A stretch of 64,000 nucleotides of DNA from Allobosea psychrotolerans (GCF_002917105.1 NZ_PQFZ01000011.1:62001-126000); one strand, 5' to 3'. Counted from the first letter of the stretch, positions 33,364-43,997 are shown. Notes: generated by a model not told the origin, from the sequence alone. Numbers and translations: made by a program.

Positions 33364-35160
33364 ATGCCGGTCTACAAGGCACCCGTCGAAGACACGCTTT
33401 TCCTGCTGAACGACGTCTTCAATATCGAGCGCTACAACAACCTGCCGGGCTTTGCCGACGCCACGCCCGATGTCGTCGAGGCCGTGCTGGCGGAAGGCGC
33501 GAAGGTCTGCGAGGAGATCCTCCAGCCATTGAACCACTCGGGCGACCAGGAAGGCTGCACGCGCAACGCCGACGGCTCCGTGACGACGCCCAAGGGCTTC
33601 AAGGCGGCTTATGAGGCCTATGCCGGCGCCGGCTGGATCGGCCTTGCCATGGACCCCGAATATGGCGGCCAGGGCCTGCCCTACACGCTGGGTGCCGTCA
33701 TGAACGAGTTCGCCTCCTCGGCGAACATGGCTTTCGCGATGTATCCCGGCCTGACCATGGGCGCGATCGCCGCGCTCTACGTCCATGGCTCGGACGAGCA
33801 GAAGCGCACCTATCTGCCGAAAATGATCGAGGGCGAGTGGTCGGGCACCATGAACCTGACCGAGCCGCATTGCGGCACCGATCTCGGCCTGATCAAGACC
33901 AAGGCCGTGCCCAATGGCGACGGCTCCTATGCCATCAACGGCACCAAGATCTTCATCTCGGCCGGCGAGCAGGACATCACGCGCAACATCATCCATCTCG
34001 TGCTCGCCCGCATCGAGGGCGCCCCGGCCGGCGTGAAGGGCATCTCGCTCTTCGTCGTGCCGCGTAACACGATCGGCGAGGATGGCTCCGTCGGCGAGAA
34101 CAACCGCGTCTCCTGCGGCTCGATCGAGCACAAGATGGGCATTCACGGCAATTCGACCTGCGTCATGAACTATGACGGGGCGAAGGGCTGGCTCATCGGC
34201 ACCGAGAACAAGGGCCTCAATGCCATGTTCGTGATGATGAACGAGGCGCGCCTCGGCGTCGCGATCCAGGGGCTGGCGCAGTCGGAGGTCGCCTATCAGA
34301 ACGCCGTCGTCTACGCCCGGGACCGCATCCAGGGTCGCGCGCTGACCGGCGCGACGAGCCCCGACAAGGCTGCCGATCCGATCATCGTGCATCCCGATGT
34401 GCGCCGCACCCTGATGTCGATCAAGGCCTTCAACGAAGCCGCCCGCGCCTTCGTGATCTGGAACGCGATCAAGTCCGATATCTCCCATCGCTCCAGCGAT
34501 GCCGCCGAGCGCCAGGCGGCCGATGACCAGCTCGGCCTGATGACGCCGGTGCTCAAGGGCGTGCTGACCGATATCGGCTTCGACAATGCGGTTAAGGCGC
34601 AGCAGATGTTCGGCGGTCATGGCTACATCGCCGAGACGGGCGTCGAGCAATTCGTCCGCGATGCCCGCATCGCCATGATCTATGAGGGCGCCAATGGTGT
34701 GCAGGCGATGGATCTCGTCGGCCGCAAGCTCGGCCGCGATGGCGGCCGCGCCATCATGGCCTTCTTCAATGAGGTCGCAGGCTTCCTGAAGGACAATGCC
34801 GAGGATGAAGGGCTGAAGCCTCTGCTCGGGCCGCTCCAGCTCTCGCTCGGCCATCTCCAGCAGGCGACGATGTGGTTCATGAACAACGCCCTCGCCAAGC
34901 CCGACAATGCCGGTGCCGGCGCGACCGACTATATGCATCTGCTCGGCCTCGTCTCGCTCGGCTATATGTGGGCGAAGATGGCCAAGGTCGCGCAGGACAA
35001 GCTCAAGGCAGGCGCCAATGGCGCGACCGAGCGCATGAACACCAAGCTGGTGACGGCGCGCTTCTTCATGGAACGCAGCCTGCCGGAGACGGCGGCGCAT
35101 CTGGCCCGGATCACCGCCGGCGCCGATTCGACGATGGCGCTGAGCGCCGAGCAGTTTTGA
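33364..35160 (+). CDS. Acyl-CoA dehydrogenase with C-terminal extension domain
   Basis: This FAD enzyme (598 residues) catalyses the first step of beta-oxidation. It is of the large type with an extra C-terminal domain, like DmdC/FadE-type proteins. Conserved parts are GAGWIGLAMDPEYGGQGLP, the FAD/substrate segment MNLTEPHCGTDLGLIKTKA, and MIYEGANGVQAMDLVGRK, whose glutamate is the catalytic base position. ATG 33364 was chosen because GAGGGAGG lies at the right distance; an ATG two codons earlier would sit on top of it. The substrate chain length is unknown. Confidence 0.93.
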   Translation: MPVYKAPVEDTLFLLNDVFNIERYNNLPGFADATPDVVEAVLAEGAKVCEEILQPLNHSGDQEGCTRNADGSVTTPKGFKAAYEAYAGAGWIGLAMDPEYGGQGLPYTLGAVMNEFASSANMAFAMYPGLTMGAIAALYVHGSDEQKRTYLPKMIEGEWSGTMNLTEPHCGTDLGLIKTKAVPNGDGSYAINGTKIFISAGEQDITRNIIHLVLARIEGAPAGVKGISLFVVPRNTIGEDGSVGENNRVSCGSIEHKMGIHGNSTCVMNYDGAKGWLIGTENKGLNAMFVMMNEARLGVAIQGLAQSEVAYQNAVVYARDRIQGRALTGATSPDKAADPIIVHPDVRRTLMSIKAFNEAARAFVIWNAIKSDISHRSSDAAERQAADDQLGLMTPVLKGVLTDIGFDNAVKAQQMFGGHGYIAETGVEQFVRDARIAMIYEGANGVQAMDLVGRKLGRDGGRAIMAFFNEVAGFLKDNAEDEGLKPLLGPLQLSLGHLQQATMWFMNNALAKPDNAGAGATDYMHLLGLVSLGYMWAKMAKVAQDKLKAGANGATERMNTKLVTARFFMERSLPETAAHLARITAGADSTMALSAEQF

Positions 35161-35238
35161 AGGGCAATAGGCAGTCGGCGGTAGACAGTCGGACCCACTG
35201 AAACCCGACTGCCTACTGCCTATTGCCGACTGCCCGAA
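35161..35238. repeat. Inverted repeat of GGCAATAGGCAGT type
   Basis: The left arm GGCAATAGGCAGTCGG and the right arm CCGACTGCCTACTGCCTATTGCC pair with small internal differences. It lies between the acyl-CoA dehydrogenase and thiolase genes and forms a hairpin in the operon mRNA. Confidence 0.8.
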
Positions 35239-35262
35239 CAACAAGAACCCGGGAGGCCCTTG

Positions 35263-36471
35263 ATGGCTGATGCATTCATCTACGACCACGTCCGCACGCC
35301 GCGCGGCAAGGGCAAGGCCGACGGCTCGCTGCACGAGGTCACCGCGATCGAGCTCGGCACGCAGACGCTGCGCGCGATCAAGCAGCGCAACAACCTCGAC
35401 ACCAGGCTGGTCGAGGACGTCGTCTTCGGCTGCGTCGATCCCGTCGGCGAGGCCGGCGCCGACATCGCGCGCACCGTCGCGCTCAAGGCGGGCTACGGCA
35501 AGGAAGTGCCGGGCGTGCAGATCAACCGCTTCTGCGCCTCCGGGCTGGATGCGGTGAACCTCGCCGCCGCGCAGGTGATGTCGGGCCAGAAGGAGATGGC
35601 GATCGGTGGCGGCGTCGAGAGCATGTCGCGCGTCGGCATGGGCGCCTCCGGCTTCGGCATCGCGGTCGATCCCAGCGTCGCGATCGACACCTATTTCATG
35701 CCGCAGGGCGTCTCGGCCGATCTGATCGCGACGAAATACGGCTTCTCGCGCGATGATGTCGATGCCTTTGCGGTGCGCTCGCACAAGCGCGCCGCCGCTG
35801 CCTGGGAGGCCGGGCGTTTCAAGAATTCGGTGATCCCGGTCAAGGACGTCAACGGCCTGATCCTGCTCGATCGCGACGAGACCATCCGCCCCAACACCGA
35901 CATGCAGACGCTGGCTGGCTTGAAAGCCTCCTTCGTCCAGATGGGCGAGATGGGCGGGTTCGATGCGGTCGCGACCGCGGCGCATCCCGATGTCGAATTC
36001 GTCAACCACGTCCACCATGCCGGCAACTCCTCGGGCATCGTCGATGGCGCGGCAGCTGTGCTGGTCGGCTCGAAGAAGGGCGGCAAGGCGGCGGGCCTGA
36101 AGCCCCGCGCCCGCATCAAGGCCTTTGCCACTATCGGCTCCGACCTCGCCCTGATGCTGACGGGTCCGGTCGATGTCACCGAGCTCGTGCTGCGCAAGGC
36201 CGGCATGACGATCAAGGACATCGACCTGTTCGAGCTGAACGAGGCCTTTTCCTCCGTGGTGCTGCGCTATCAGCAGGCCTTCGACATCGATGACGCAGTC
36301 CTCAACGTCAATGGCGGCGCGATCGCGATGGGGCACCCGCTCGGCGCCACCGGCGCGATGATCCTCGGCACTGTGCTCGACGAGCTGGAGCGCACCGACA
36401 AGAACACCGCGCTGGTGACCTTGTGCGTGGCGGCCGGCATGGGCGTCGCAACCATCATCGAACGCGTCTGA
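35263..36471 (+). CDS. Acetyl-CoA C-acyltransferase (thiolase)
   Basis: This 402-residue thiolase carries out the last beta-oxidation step, cleaving 3-ketoacyl-CoA. The nucleophilic cysteine is in [13 protein letters not shown] (near residue 90), the active-site histidine in [15 protein letters not shown] and the second cysteine in LCVAAGMG near the C-terminus. GGGAGG is six bases before the ATG. It is followed by the hydratase/dehydrogenase after 21 bases, which completes the pathway. Confidence 0.94.
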   Translation: MADAFIYDHVRTPRGKGKADGSLHEVTAIELGTQTLRAIKQRNNLDTRLVEDVVFGCVDPVGEAGADIARTVALKAGYGKEVPGVQINRFCASGLDAVNLAAAQVMSGQKEMAIGGGVESMSRVGMGASGFGIAVDPSVAIDTYFMPQGVSADLIATKYGFSRDDVDAFAVRSHKRAAAAWEAGRFKNSVIPVKDVNGLILLDRDETIRPNTDMQTLAGLKASFVQMGEMGGFDAVATAAHPDVEFVNHVHHAGNSSGIVDGAAAVLVGSKKGGKAAGLKPRARIKAFATIGSDLALMLTGPVDVTELVLRKAGMTIKDIDLFELNEAFSSVVLRYQQAFDIDDAVLNVNGGAIAMGHPLGATGAMILGTVLDELERTDKNTALVTLCVAAGMGVATIIERV

Positions 36472-36492
36472 TCGGCGAAGGGGAGAGAAACC

Positions 36493-38691
36493 ATGAACCT
36501 CACCAATTTCCGCTTCGAAACCGATTCCGACGGCATCGCCACCGCGGCCTGGGACATGCCCGGCCGCTCGATGAACGTCATCACGCCCGAATTGATGGGC
36601 GAGCTCGACCAGATCATCGACAAGGTCGCGGGCGATGAGGCGATCAAGGGCTGTGTCATCACCTCCGGCAAGGAAAGCTTCTCCGGCGGCGCCGACCTGA
36701 CCATGCTGCAGGGCCTGCGCGATCTCTTCGTCAAGCTGGCGAAGGAGAAGGGCGAGCAGGTCGCGATGCAGAGCTTCTTCGACGAGAGCCGCAAGCTCTC
36801 TCTGCTCTACCGCAAGCTCGAGACCTGCGGGAAACCCTTCGCGGCGGCAATCCATGGAATCTGCCTGGGCGGCGCCTTCGAGCTGTCGCTCGCCTGCCAG
36901 TATCGCGTCGTCTCGGACGACGCCTCGACCCGCGTCGGCCTGCCCGAGATCAAGGTCGGGCTTTTCCCCGGCGCTGGCGGCACGCAGCGCGTCTCGCGCC
37001 TGATGCAGACCGGGGACGCGCTGCAGATGATGTTCAAGGGCGAGCAGATCAAAGCCTTGCCCGCGCGCAATACCGGCCTCGTCCACGCCGTCGTGCCGCG
37101 CGACCAGCTCGTCGCCAACGCGAAGGAGTGGCTCAAGGCCAATCCGCAGGCCAAGGCCCCCTGGGACGATCCGAAATTCAAGCTGCCCTCCAACAAGGTC
37201 TATTCGCCGGCCGGCATGCAGATCTGGCCGCCAGCCAATGCGATCTATCGCCGCGAGACCAACGACAATTACCCGGCGGCCCGCGCCATCCTCTCGGCGG
37301 TCTATGAAGGGCTGCAGCTGCCGATCGATCTCGCTTTGAAGGTCGAGAGCCGCTACTTCGCGAAAATCCTGCGGACGAAGGAGGCGGCCTCGATGATCCG
37401 CTCGCTCTTCGTCTCGATGCAGGAGCTGAACAAGGGCGCGCGCCGCCCCGCCGACGTGCCGCCGAGCAGGCTCAAGAAGGTCGGCGTCGTCGGCGCCGGC
37501 TTCATGGGCGCCGGCATCGCCTATGTCACGGCGCAGGCCGGGCTGGAGGTCGTGCTGGTCGACCGCGACCAGGAGGCGGCCGACAAGGGCAAGGCCTATT
37601 CGCACAAGCTGGTCTCCGACCAGATCATGAAGGGCCGCGCCAAGACGGCCGACCGCGACGCGCTGCTCGGGCGCATCCACGCCACCGCCGACTATGCCGC
37701 GCTCAAGGGCTGCGATCTGGTCGTCGAGGCCGTATTCGAGGATCCCAAGGTCAAGGCCGAGGTCATCGCCAAGGTCGAGGCCGTGATCGGCCCCAAGGCG
37801 ATCTTCGGCTCCAACACCTCGACCCTGCCGATCACGGGGCTGGCCGAGCACAGTGGGCGGCCGAAGAATTTCATCGGTATCCACTTCTTCTCGCCGGTCG
37901 AGAAGATGCTGCTGGTCGAGATCATCATGGCCAGGAAGACCGGCAAGAAGGCGCTCGCCATGGCGCTCGACTTCGTCCGCGCCATCAAGAAGACGCCGAT
38001 CGTGGTCAACGACACGCGCGGCTTCTACGCCAATCGCTGCGTCGGCAACTACATCCGCGAGGGCCATTTGATGCTGATGGAAGGCGTGCCGCCGGCGATG
38101 ATCGAGCAGGCGGGCAAGCAGGCCGGCATGCCGGTCGGCCCGCTCTCTCTGAATGACGAGGTCGCTGTCGATCTCGCCTACAAGGTGCTGAAGGCGACCA
38201 AGGCGCAGCTTGGCGAGGGCGCGGTCGATCCGGCGCAGGAGAAGCTGCTGACCGAGATGGTCGAGACGCATGGCCGGCTCGGCCGCAAGAACAAGAAAGG
38301 CTTCTACGATTATCCCGAAGCCGGGCCGAAGCGGCTCTGGCCGGGGCTGGCGGATCTGGTTGCGACGCGTCTCGACCCCGAGAGCATCGACATGCAGGAG
38401 CTCAAGCACCGCCTCCTGGTGACGCAGGCCCTGGAGGCGGCACGCACCTATGAGGAGGGGGTCGTCACCGATCCGCGCGAGGCCGATGTCGGCTCGATCA
38501 TCGGCTTCGGCTTTGCGCCCTATTCGGGCGGGACACTGAGCTATATCGACAATATGGGCGCGGCCGCCTTCGTGAAGCTCTGCGAGGCCCTGGCGAAGAA
38601 GCATGGCGAGCGCTTCAAGCCGAACAAGCAGCTCAAGCGCATGGCCAAGATGGGCGAGAGCTATTACGGCACGGCGAAGAAGGCGGCCTGA
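36493..38691 (+). CDS. Bifunctional enoyl-CoA hydratase / 3-hydroxyacyl-CoA dehydrogenase (FadB/FadJ type)
   Basis: This 732-residue multifunctional enzyme covers the middle two steps of beta-oxidation. The N-terminal crotonase domain (1-300) shows [12 protein letters not shown] and [19 protein letters not shown]. The NAD-binding domain begins near residue 330 with [20 protein letters not shown], and the dehydrogenase catalytic histidine is in [13 protein letters not shown]. The C-terminal helical domain ends with [18 protein letters not shown]. Together with the two genes before it this forms a compact fatty-acid oxidation operon. Confidence 0.94.
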   Translation: MNLTNFRFETDSDGIATAAWDMPGRSMNVITPELMGELDQIIDKVAGDEAIKGCVITSGKESFSGGADLTMLQGLRDLFVKLAKEKGEQVAMQSFFDESRKLSLLYRKLETCGKPFAAAIHGICLGGAFELSLACQYRVVSDDASTRVGLPEIKVGLFPGAGGTQRVSRLMQTGDALQMMFKGEQIKALPARNTGLVHAVVPRDQLVANAKEWLKANPQAKAPWDDPKFKLPSNKVYSPAGMQIWPPANAIYRRETNDNYPAARAILSAVYEGLQLPIDLALKVESRYFAKILRTKEAASMIRSLFVSMQELNKGARRPADVPPSRLKKVGVVGAGFMGAGIAYVTAQAGLEVVLVDRDQEAADKGKAYSHKLVSDQIMKGRAKTADRDALLGRIHATADYAALKGCDLVVEAVFEDPKVKAEVIAKVEAVIGPKAIFGSNTSTLPITGLAEHSGRPKNFIGIHFFSPVEKMLLVEIIMARKTGKKALAMALDFVRAIKKTPIVVNDTRGFYANRCVGNYIREGHLMLMEGVPPAMIEQAGKQAGMPVGPLSLNDEVAVDLAYKVLKATKAQLGEGAVDPAQEKLLTEMVETHGRLGRKNKKGFYDYPEAGPKRLWPGLADLVATRLDPESIDMQELKHRLLVTQALEAARTYEEGVVTDPREADVGSIIGFGFAPYSGGTLSYIDNMGAAAFVKLCEALAKKHGERFKPNKQLKRMAKMGESYYGTAKKAA

Positions 38692-38733
38692 GCCTCCTCC
38701 CTTCGGATCAGCGAAGACTCTCGACAGAAAAAG

Positions 38734-38759
38734 AAAAGGGTCGCGCGAGCGACCCTTTT
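38734..38759. terminator. Bidirectional rho-independent terminator
   Basis: A perfect 11-base stem AAAAGGGTCGC / GCGACCCTTTT encloses a GCGA loop. T-rich flanks on both strands allow it to end the beta-oxidation operon and possibly the convergent aminotransferase transcript. Confidence 0.88.
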
Positions 38760-38876
38760 CTCATTTGCTTCGCTGTGTTCGGCGGCTTCTCCCACCCCTG
38801 CCGGATGTGTCCGACAGGGACATGAATTTTGCCAGGGATCGGGCAAGCCCGATCCTGATGGGGAAACGGAAAGCGC

Positions 38877-40217
38877 TCAGGCTGCCACTGCCCGGATCCC
38901 CCGGCGCAGCTTGTCGACCAGCTCCCCGACCTGGCTTTCGGTGATGATCAGCGGCGGCGAGAAGGCGATCGTGTCGGCCGCGGTGCGCACCATCAGCCCT
39001 TCCTCGCGGAAGAGGCGGTCCATCGCCTCGAAGGCGCGCTTGCCGACGCCGTCGGCCCGCGGCGCAAGATCGATGGCGCCGACCATGCCGACGGTGCGGA
39101 TGTCGACGACATTGGGTTCGCCCTTCAGGCTCATGATGGCGTCGGCCCAGGCTGGCTCCATCTCGCGGGCACGCTCGAACAGTCCCTCCTCGCGATAGAC
39201 GTCGAGCGTCGCCAGGCAGGCGGCGGCCGCCAGCGGATGGCCGGAATAGGTGTAGCCGTGGAACAGCTCGATGGCATTGTCGGGGCCGTTCATGAAGGCG
39301 TCGTAGATGTGCTTGCGCACGATCACGCCACCCATCGGCACGGTGCCCGAGGTCACGCCCTTGGCGAAGGTGATCATGTCGGGAATGACGCCGTAGCGCT
39401 CGGCGGCGAAGGCATAGCCGAGGCGGCCGAAGCCGGTGATGACTTCGTCGAAGATCAAGAGGATGCCGTGCTTGTCGCAGAGTTCGCGCAAGCGCTTGAG
39501 ATAGCCCTTCGGGGCCGGCAGCCCGCCGGTCGATCCGGCCATCGGCTCGACGATCACGGCGGCGATGGTCGAGCCGTCATGCAGTGCGACGATGCGATCG
39601 AGATCATCGGCGAAATGCGCGCCGTAATCCGGCTCGCCCTTGCTGAAGGCCTGCTTCTCGCGATCATAGGTATGCGGCAAATGGTCCGTGCCGGCGAGCA
39701 GGCTGCCGAAGAATTTGCGGTTGTTGACCATGCCGCCGACCGAAATGCCGCCGAAGCCGACGCCGTGATAGCCGCGCTCGCGGCCGATCAGTCGGGTCTT
39801 CGAGCCCTTTCCGGTGACGTTCCAATAGGCGAGCGCGATCTTCAGCGCGGTGTCCGCGGCTTCCGAACCGGAGCCGGCGAAAAAGACATGGTCGAGATCA
39901 CCCGGCGCCAGGGAGGCGATGCGGGCGGCCGCCGCAAAGACCTTGGGGTGGCCGAACTGAAAGGAAGGTGCGTAATCGAGCTCCTCGGCCTGGGCCTGGA
40001 TAGCCTGGATGATCGGCTTGCGGGCGTGGCCGGCATTGCAGCACCACAGGCCTGCCGTTCCATCCATTACCGGCTTTCCTTCCGGCGTGTAATAAAACAT
40101 CCCCTCGGCGCGCGCGATCATGCGTGGATTTTGCTTGAACGAGCGGTTGGCCGTGAACGGCATCCAGAAGGCTTCGAGATTGTTCGGCGTGCCCAGCGGC
40201 TGCGTGGCGGATGTCAT
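38877..40217 (-). CDS. Class III aminotransferase (omega-amino acid:pyruvate type)
   Basis: This 446-residue PLP enzyme has GTAGLWCCNAGHARKPI, the PLP-binding FFAGSGSEAADTALKIA, the aspartate motif LLIFDEVITGFGRLG and the lysine that forms the Schiff base in MITFAKGVTSG (about residue 290). MPFTANRSFKQNPRMI at the N-terminus is typical of beta-alanine/omega-amino acid:pyruvate aminotransferases. Exact substrate specificity cannot be read. ATG at 40217 follows GAGGAC; a TTG one codon upstream is not needed. Confidence 0.92.
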   Translation of the reverse strand: MTSATQPLGTPNNLEAFWMPFTANRSFKQNPRMIARAEGMFYYTPEGKPVMDGTAGLWCCNAGHARKPIIQAIQAQAEELDYAPSFQFGHPKVFAAAARIASLAPGDLDHVFFAGSGSEAADTALKIALAYWNVTGKGSKTRLIGRERGYHGVGFGGISVGGMVNNRKFFGSLLAGTDHLPHTYDREKQAFSKGEPDYGAHFADDLDRIVALHDGSTIAAVIVEPMAGSTGGLPAPKGYLKRLRELCDKHGILLIFDEVITGFGRLGYAFAAERYGVIPDMITFAKGVTSGTVPMGGVIVRKHIYDAFMNGPDNAIELFHGYTYSGHPLAAAACLATLDVYREEGLFERAREMEPAWADAIMSLKGEPNVVDIRTVGMVGAIDLAPRADGVGKRAFEAMDRLFREEGLMVRTAADTIAFSPPLIITESQVGELVDKLRRGIRAVAA

Positions 40218-40399
40218 CAAGGCGTCCTCGTGGGGTTAAGCGTCTCTCAACCTAACAGTACGATCCGGGGTGTAAATCGCCGTCGCGTCGGGGCATCCCT
40301 GCGCGCCACGAGAGTCGCCCCGTCATTCCGTGTCAGATGACGTTACGTCGGCTTTGAGCTAACCTGAACAAGGGGGGCGACAAACTGGGCCAGACCCCA

Positions 40400-42214
40400 A
40401 TGGTCTCAAGCGGTCAATCCGGCGTCAGGCTGGACGAGCAGAGAGCCGCACTGATTCGCGCGGGGCTCGATCGCGTCCTGGCTTCGGACCTGTTCCGCGG
40501 TGCGCCTCAGCTTTCCGCCTTTCTGAGCTTCATCGTCGATCGCGCGCTCGATGGGCGCAGCGCCGAGCTGAAGGGATACACCGTGGCGGTGGAGGCCTTC
40601 GGCCGCCCGCCCGATTTCGATCCGCAATCGGACCCGATCGTCCGCGTCGAGGCGGGCCGCCTGCGCAAGGCGCTCGGGCAATATTATCTCGGCGAGGGTG
40701 TCGACGACCCGGTCCGCATCACGATCCCGGTCGGCGCCTATGTGCCGGCATTCGAGGTCGATGAGCGCGCTATGGCCGAAGCCGAGCCCGCGACGGCGAC
40801 TGCGGGCGATGTCGTGGCGCCGGAGGAGGCGCCCCGGCGTCCCGATGCCGCCGTATCGCGCCGCTGGCTGCTGGGGGCCGGCCTGGCGCTCCTGCTCGGA
40901 TTGGCGTCGCTGGCCTCGTGGTATCGTATCCGGGACGATGAACCCCCGGTGCCCGGCTCGCGATCCTTGCAGCCAAGTGTCTTGCAGCAAAGCGTTTTGC
41001 AGCAGAGTGTTCCGGTCGAGCGGGCGGTGAAGCCGACGACGTCCACCGCTGCAGCGCATCTGCCCGTCCTGGCGATCGTGATCGGCGAGTTGCCGCCCGA
41101 CCCCATGGCGAACGAGATCGCGCGCCGGTTCGTGACGCTTCTGGCCGACGCGATCGCCGGTTTCGACGATCTCGTCACCGTGAAGGCCCCGCTCGACCCA
41201 CGTGCGACGACGGTCGATGCCGACTACGTCTTTGAGCTGAGCGCGACGCGTTTCGGCGATGTCACCGAGAGCGCGGCGAGACTGCGCGCGGTGAAGGATG
41301 GGCGCATCGTCTGGACCGGCTCCAGCAACAGGAAGTTCCGGTTCAATGCAGAGGATCCCGAATTGCCGGACATCGCCCGGCGCCTGGCGATCCGCCTGGC
41401 CGAGCCGTTCGGCGTCATCCATGCCGATTTCAGGCAGTCCTCGATCATGTCGCCGGCGATGCGCTGTATCTTCCGGGCGCTCGATTTCCGCCTGACGATG
41501 AAGGCCGAGGACCATCTGGCGGCGCGCATCTGCCTGGAGGGTGTGCTCGAGAAGGATCCGAACTTCCACGCGGCCTGGTCGCAGCTAGCCCTCCTGACCC
41601 TGGACGAATACACAGCCGGCCTGAATCTGCAGCCCGGCCCGCCGCTCGACCGGGCGCTGAGTGCGGCGCTGAACGCAGTTCGCCTGGCGCCGTCCAGCGC
41701 CCGGGCCCAGCAGGCGATGATGGATGTGCTCTTCGCGCGCGGGCAGCCCGACGAGGCGCTGGCGGCCGGCCGCGAGGCCTTGACGCGCAACCCCTACGAT
41801 CCCGACATCATGGCCGATCTCGGGGCGCGTTTCGTCCAGCTCAACCGCCCGGCCGAAGGCCTGCCCCTGCTGGAACGTGCAGTTTCGCTCAGCAGCGGCC
41901 GGCCGCCCTGGTATGATTTCTTCGCCTTTCTGGGCGCGCGGCTGACCGGCGCCAGCAAACATGCCGAAAGCCATGCCGCCCGGCTCCTGGCCAATGAAGG
42001 GCCGCTGAGCCTGCTTGGGCGCGCGCTGCATTATGCGGGAGCCGGAGACCAGGCTGGATTCGCAGCCGCGGTGTCCGGTCTCGCCGAGGCGTCTCCGTTG
42101 TTTCGCGTCGATCCGCGCCTCTTCCTCGAGCGCCGGGGTTTCAGCCCTCCGGTCATAGAACGGATCATGAGCGATCTGGGACCGACGATCCTGGACCTGA
42201 TCAAGCGCCCCTGA
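40400..42214 (+). CDS. Membrane-anchored TPR protein with an N-terminal adenylate-cyclase-associated type domain
   Basis: This 604-residue protein has an N-terminal cytoplasmic part (RVLASDLFRGAPQLSAFLSF; DPQSDPIVRVEAGRLRKALG) of a kind often annotated as adenylate-cyclase-like or winged-helix regulator in rhizobia. One membrane segment lies near residues 155-177 (RRWLLGAGLALLLGLASLA). After it come three LQxSV repeats and a periplasmic half with TPR-like helices (EKDPNFHAAWSQLALLTLDE; REALTRNPYDPDIMADLGA). No cyclase catalytic residues are visible. It is probably a transmembrane regulator; the signal is unknown. Confidence 0.65.
   Translation: MVSSGQSGVRLDEQRAALIRAGLDRVLASDLFRGAPQLSAFLSFIVDRALDGRSAELKGYTVAVEAFGRPPDFDPQSDPIVRVEAGRLRKALGQYYLGEGVDDPVRITIPVGAYVPAFEVDERAMAEAEPATATAGDVVAPEEAPRRPDAAVSRRWLLGAGLALLLGLASLASWYRIRDDEPPVPGSRSLQPSVLQQSVLQQSVPVERAVKPTTSTAAAHLPVLAIVIGELPPDPMANEIARRFVTLLADAIAGFDDLVTVKAPLDPRATTVDADYVFELSATRFGDVTESAARLRAVKDGRIVWTGSSNRKFRFNAEDPELPDIARRLAIRLAEPFGVIHADFRQSSIMSPAMRCIFRALDFRLTMKAEDHLAARICLEGVLEKDPNFHAAWSQLALLTLDEYTAGLNLQPGPPLDRALSAALNAVRLAPSSARAQQAMMDVLFARGQPDEALAAGREALTRNPYDPDIMADLGARFVQLNRPAEGLPLLERAVSLSSGRPPWYDFFAFLGARLTGASKHAESHAARLLANEGPLSLLGRALHYAGAGDQAGFAAAVSGLAEASPLFRVDPRLFLERRGFSPPVIERIMSDLGPTILDLIKRP
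40966..41010 (+). repeat. 15-bp tandem repeat within coding sequence (three units)
   Basis: Three units of CTTGCAGCAAAGCGT-like sequence each encode LQ(P/Q)SV, just after the membrane segment of the TPR protein. Units differ by two to four bases, so the repeat is older than the perfect one at 24721. Confidence 0.85.
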
Positions 42215-42366
42215 TCTGTCCTGGTGGCGCGATCCACTGTTTTTCCCGCGTTTACGGCCGCAAAGCCTCCACCCGGCGCTCGCAAGCCGTCCGACCTATG
42301 GTTAAGGTTGCGGAACACCCGTGATTCGCCGATTCGTCCCGATCAACCCAACGCGCGAATGCTGCC

Positions 42367-43821
42367 TTGGCCCCTGTCCGCCTGAATGCATTGCACCCTC
42401 TCGCCGCAGCCGTCACAGGCGTTTCGGCCGGCGCGATCACGACTTTGCTGCTGCCGGGTGGATTGGGCGCGGCTGCGGGGCTGCTGCTCTGCGGCGGCGG
42501 GTTGATCGGTACGGCCCGGCTCTATGAGCGGCGCCTGCTGGCGCAGCGCGAGCAGGTCTTCGCCGGCCTTGGCGAGGTCAAGGTCAGGCTCGCCACCAAT
42601 GCCATTCGGCTGGATAACCTGTCGCAGCGCGTCGAGCAGATGCCGATGCGCGAGGCCGACGCGGCGCCGGCGCGCGCGGCGATCAACGAACTGACAGCCG
42701 AGGTCGGTCTGCTCGGCGATCTCATCCATCAGGTCGCGACCACGCTCGCCGACCACGATGCCCAATTGACCGTGGCGCAAGCGCGGCAGGCGCCGCCCGC
42801 CAAGCCGGCGCCGGTTCCGGTGATCGATCCGGAGGCCGCGCGCCAGGCGCGGCTCGACGCGATCGCGGCCGAACGCGAGGAGGCCGAGCGCGCCGCCCAA
42901 CGTCGCGCCGCCGACAAGCGCGCTGCCGTGATCAGCACGGCCTTGTCCGAGGGCAAGGTCGAGGTGCATCTGCAGCCGATCGTGCAATTGCCGCAGCGGC
43001 GCACGCGTGGCTATGAGGCGCTGGTGCGCCTGCGGGTCGATGAGAACACGCTGCTCCTGCCCGAGGATTTCCTGGCGATCGTCGAGCAGCGCGGCTTCGG
43101 TCCGACGCTCGATGCGCTGGTGCTGACGCGCGCTCTGGCGATTGCGCGCCATCTCGGCACGAAGCAGGGCGGGCTCTTCGTCTCCTGCAATTTCAGCGAC
43201 GCGACCTGGGGCTCGTCCAAGGCGCTGGCGACGCTGTCGCGCATTCTCGACAAATATCGCGAGCACAATGGCCATCTCGTGGTGGAGATGCCGCAGCGCG
43301 TCTTCCGCGCGCTCGACCCGGCGAGCCTGGGATTGCTTGGTGCGATGTCGGCCAATGGCGTGCGTTTCGCGCTCGATCAGGTCGCCGATCTGCGGTTCGA
43401 CCCGATTGCTCTGTTCGATCGCGGCATTCGCTTCGTCAAGGCGCCCGCGACGCTGTTCCAGGCCGAGATGGCCGGCGAGGGTTCGCTCGACATCGCGGCT
43501 GGTGATTTGGCGTCGATGATGGCGCGGGCCTCGATCGCGCTGATCGCGGACGAGATCGCCGACAATCCGACAGTCGCCGACATGATCGAGCTCGGCATCA
43601 CCTATGCGCAGGGCCTGATCTTCTCGCCGCCGCGCCCGGTGAAGCCGGAGGTCTTCGCCGAGCCGGAGGTCGCGCCGCCCGCTGCCGAAAGCGAAGCCGC
43701 ACTGGCGCGCCCGACCGCCGAGGTCCTTGGCTATCCGCCGCCGGCGGCGAGCCCGGCGCAGGACGAGGCCAAACCCGAGCGTCAGTCGTTCCGGTCCGTA
43801 CTGCGCCGCGCCAGCGCCTGA
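42367..43821 (+). CDS. Degenerate EAL-domain protein with N-terminal membrane segments and coiled coil
   Basis: This 484-residue protein has two hydrophobic segments at residues 8-45, a coiled coil (about 50-180, alanine/glutamate/arginine-rich) and an EAL domain (about 190-430). The EAL motif itself is present (YEALVRL), but the usual DDFG becomes LDQVAD, the EITE region is VEMPQ, and the later glutamate motif reads IADEIAD, so most metal ligands are lost. It probably binds c-di-GMP or a partner and does not hydrolyse it. The start is a TTG; no in-frame ATG lies before residue 90, so the exact N-terminus is uncertain. Confidence 0.8.
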   Translation: MAPVRLNALHPLAAAVTGVSAGAITTLLLPGGLGAAAGLLLCGGGLIGTARLYERRLLAQREQVFAGLGEVKVRLATNAIRLDNLSQRVEQMPMREADAAPARAAINELTAEVGLLGDLIHQVATTLADHDAQLTVAQARQAPPAKPAPVPVIDPEAARQARLDAIAAEREEAERAAQRRAADKRAAVISTALSEGKVEVHLQPIVQLPQRRTRGYEALVRLRVDENTLLLPEDFLAIVEQRGFGPTLDALVLTRALAIARHLGTKQGGLFVSCNFSDATWGSSKALATLSRILDKYREHNGHLVVEMPQRVFRALDPASLGLLGAMSANGVRFALDQVADLRFDPIALFDRGIRFVKAPATLFQAEMAGEGSLDIAAGDLASMMARASIALIADEIADNPTVADMIELGITYAQGLIFSPPRPVKPEVFAEPEVAPPAAESEAALARPTAEVLGYPPPAASPAQDEAKPERQSFRSVLRRASA

Positions 43822-43997
43822 GCGTCGGCATGGGCCTTGGGCCTGCGTGCCTCATCGGTGCAAGTCTCATCGATGCATGCATGGGAGCTCGGTGCCGAGA
43901 AGCGGTTGTCATTTTCCGGCATCATGCTTTTCCTTCGGTCGGTAGAATCTTTTTTCAGGCGATAGAACCTGCCGACGCCATCCGGAGTGACCGCGAT

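Noticed and set aside
33301-38604. A very long open frame on the minus strand across the beta-oxidation operon
   Set aside because: The plus-strand genes have unmistakable family motifs. The antisense frame is rich in Arg, Asp, Gly and His and has no domain, a common result of high GC codon usage.
40400-40870. True class III adenylate cyclase at the N-terminus of the TPR protein
   Set aside because: No metal-binding aspartates or substrate lysine/aspartate pattern of class III cyclases is visible; only the associated domain type is plausible.
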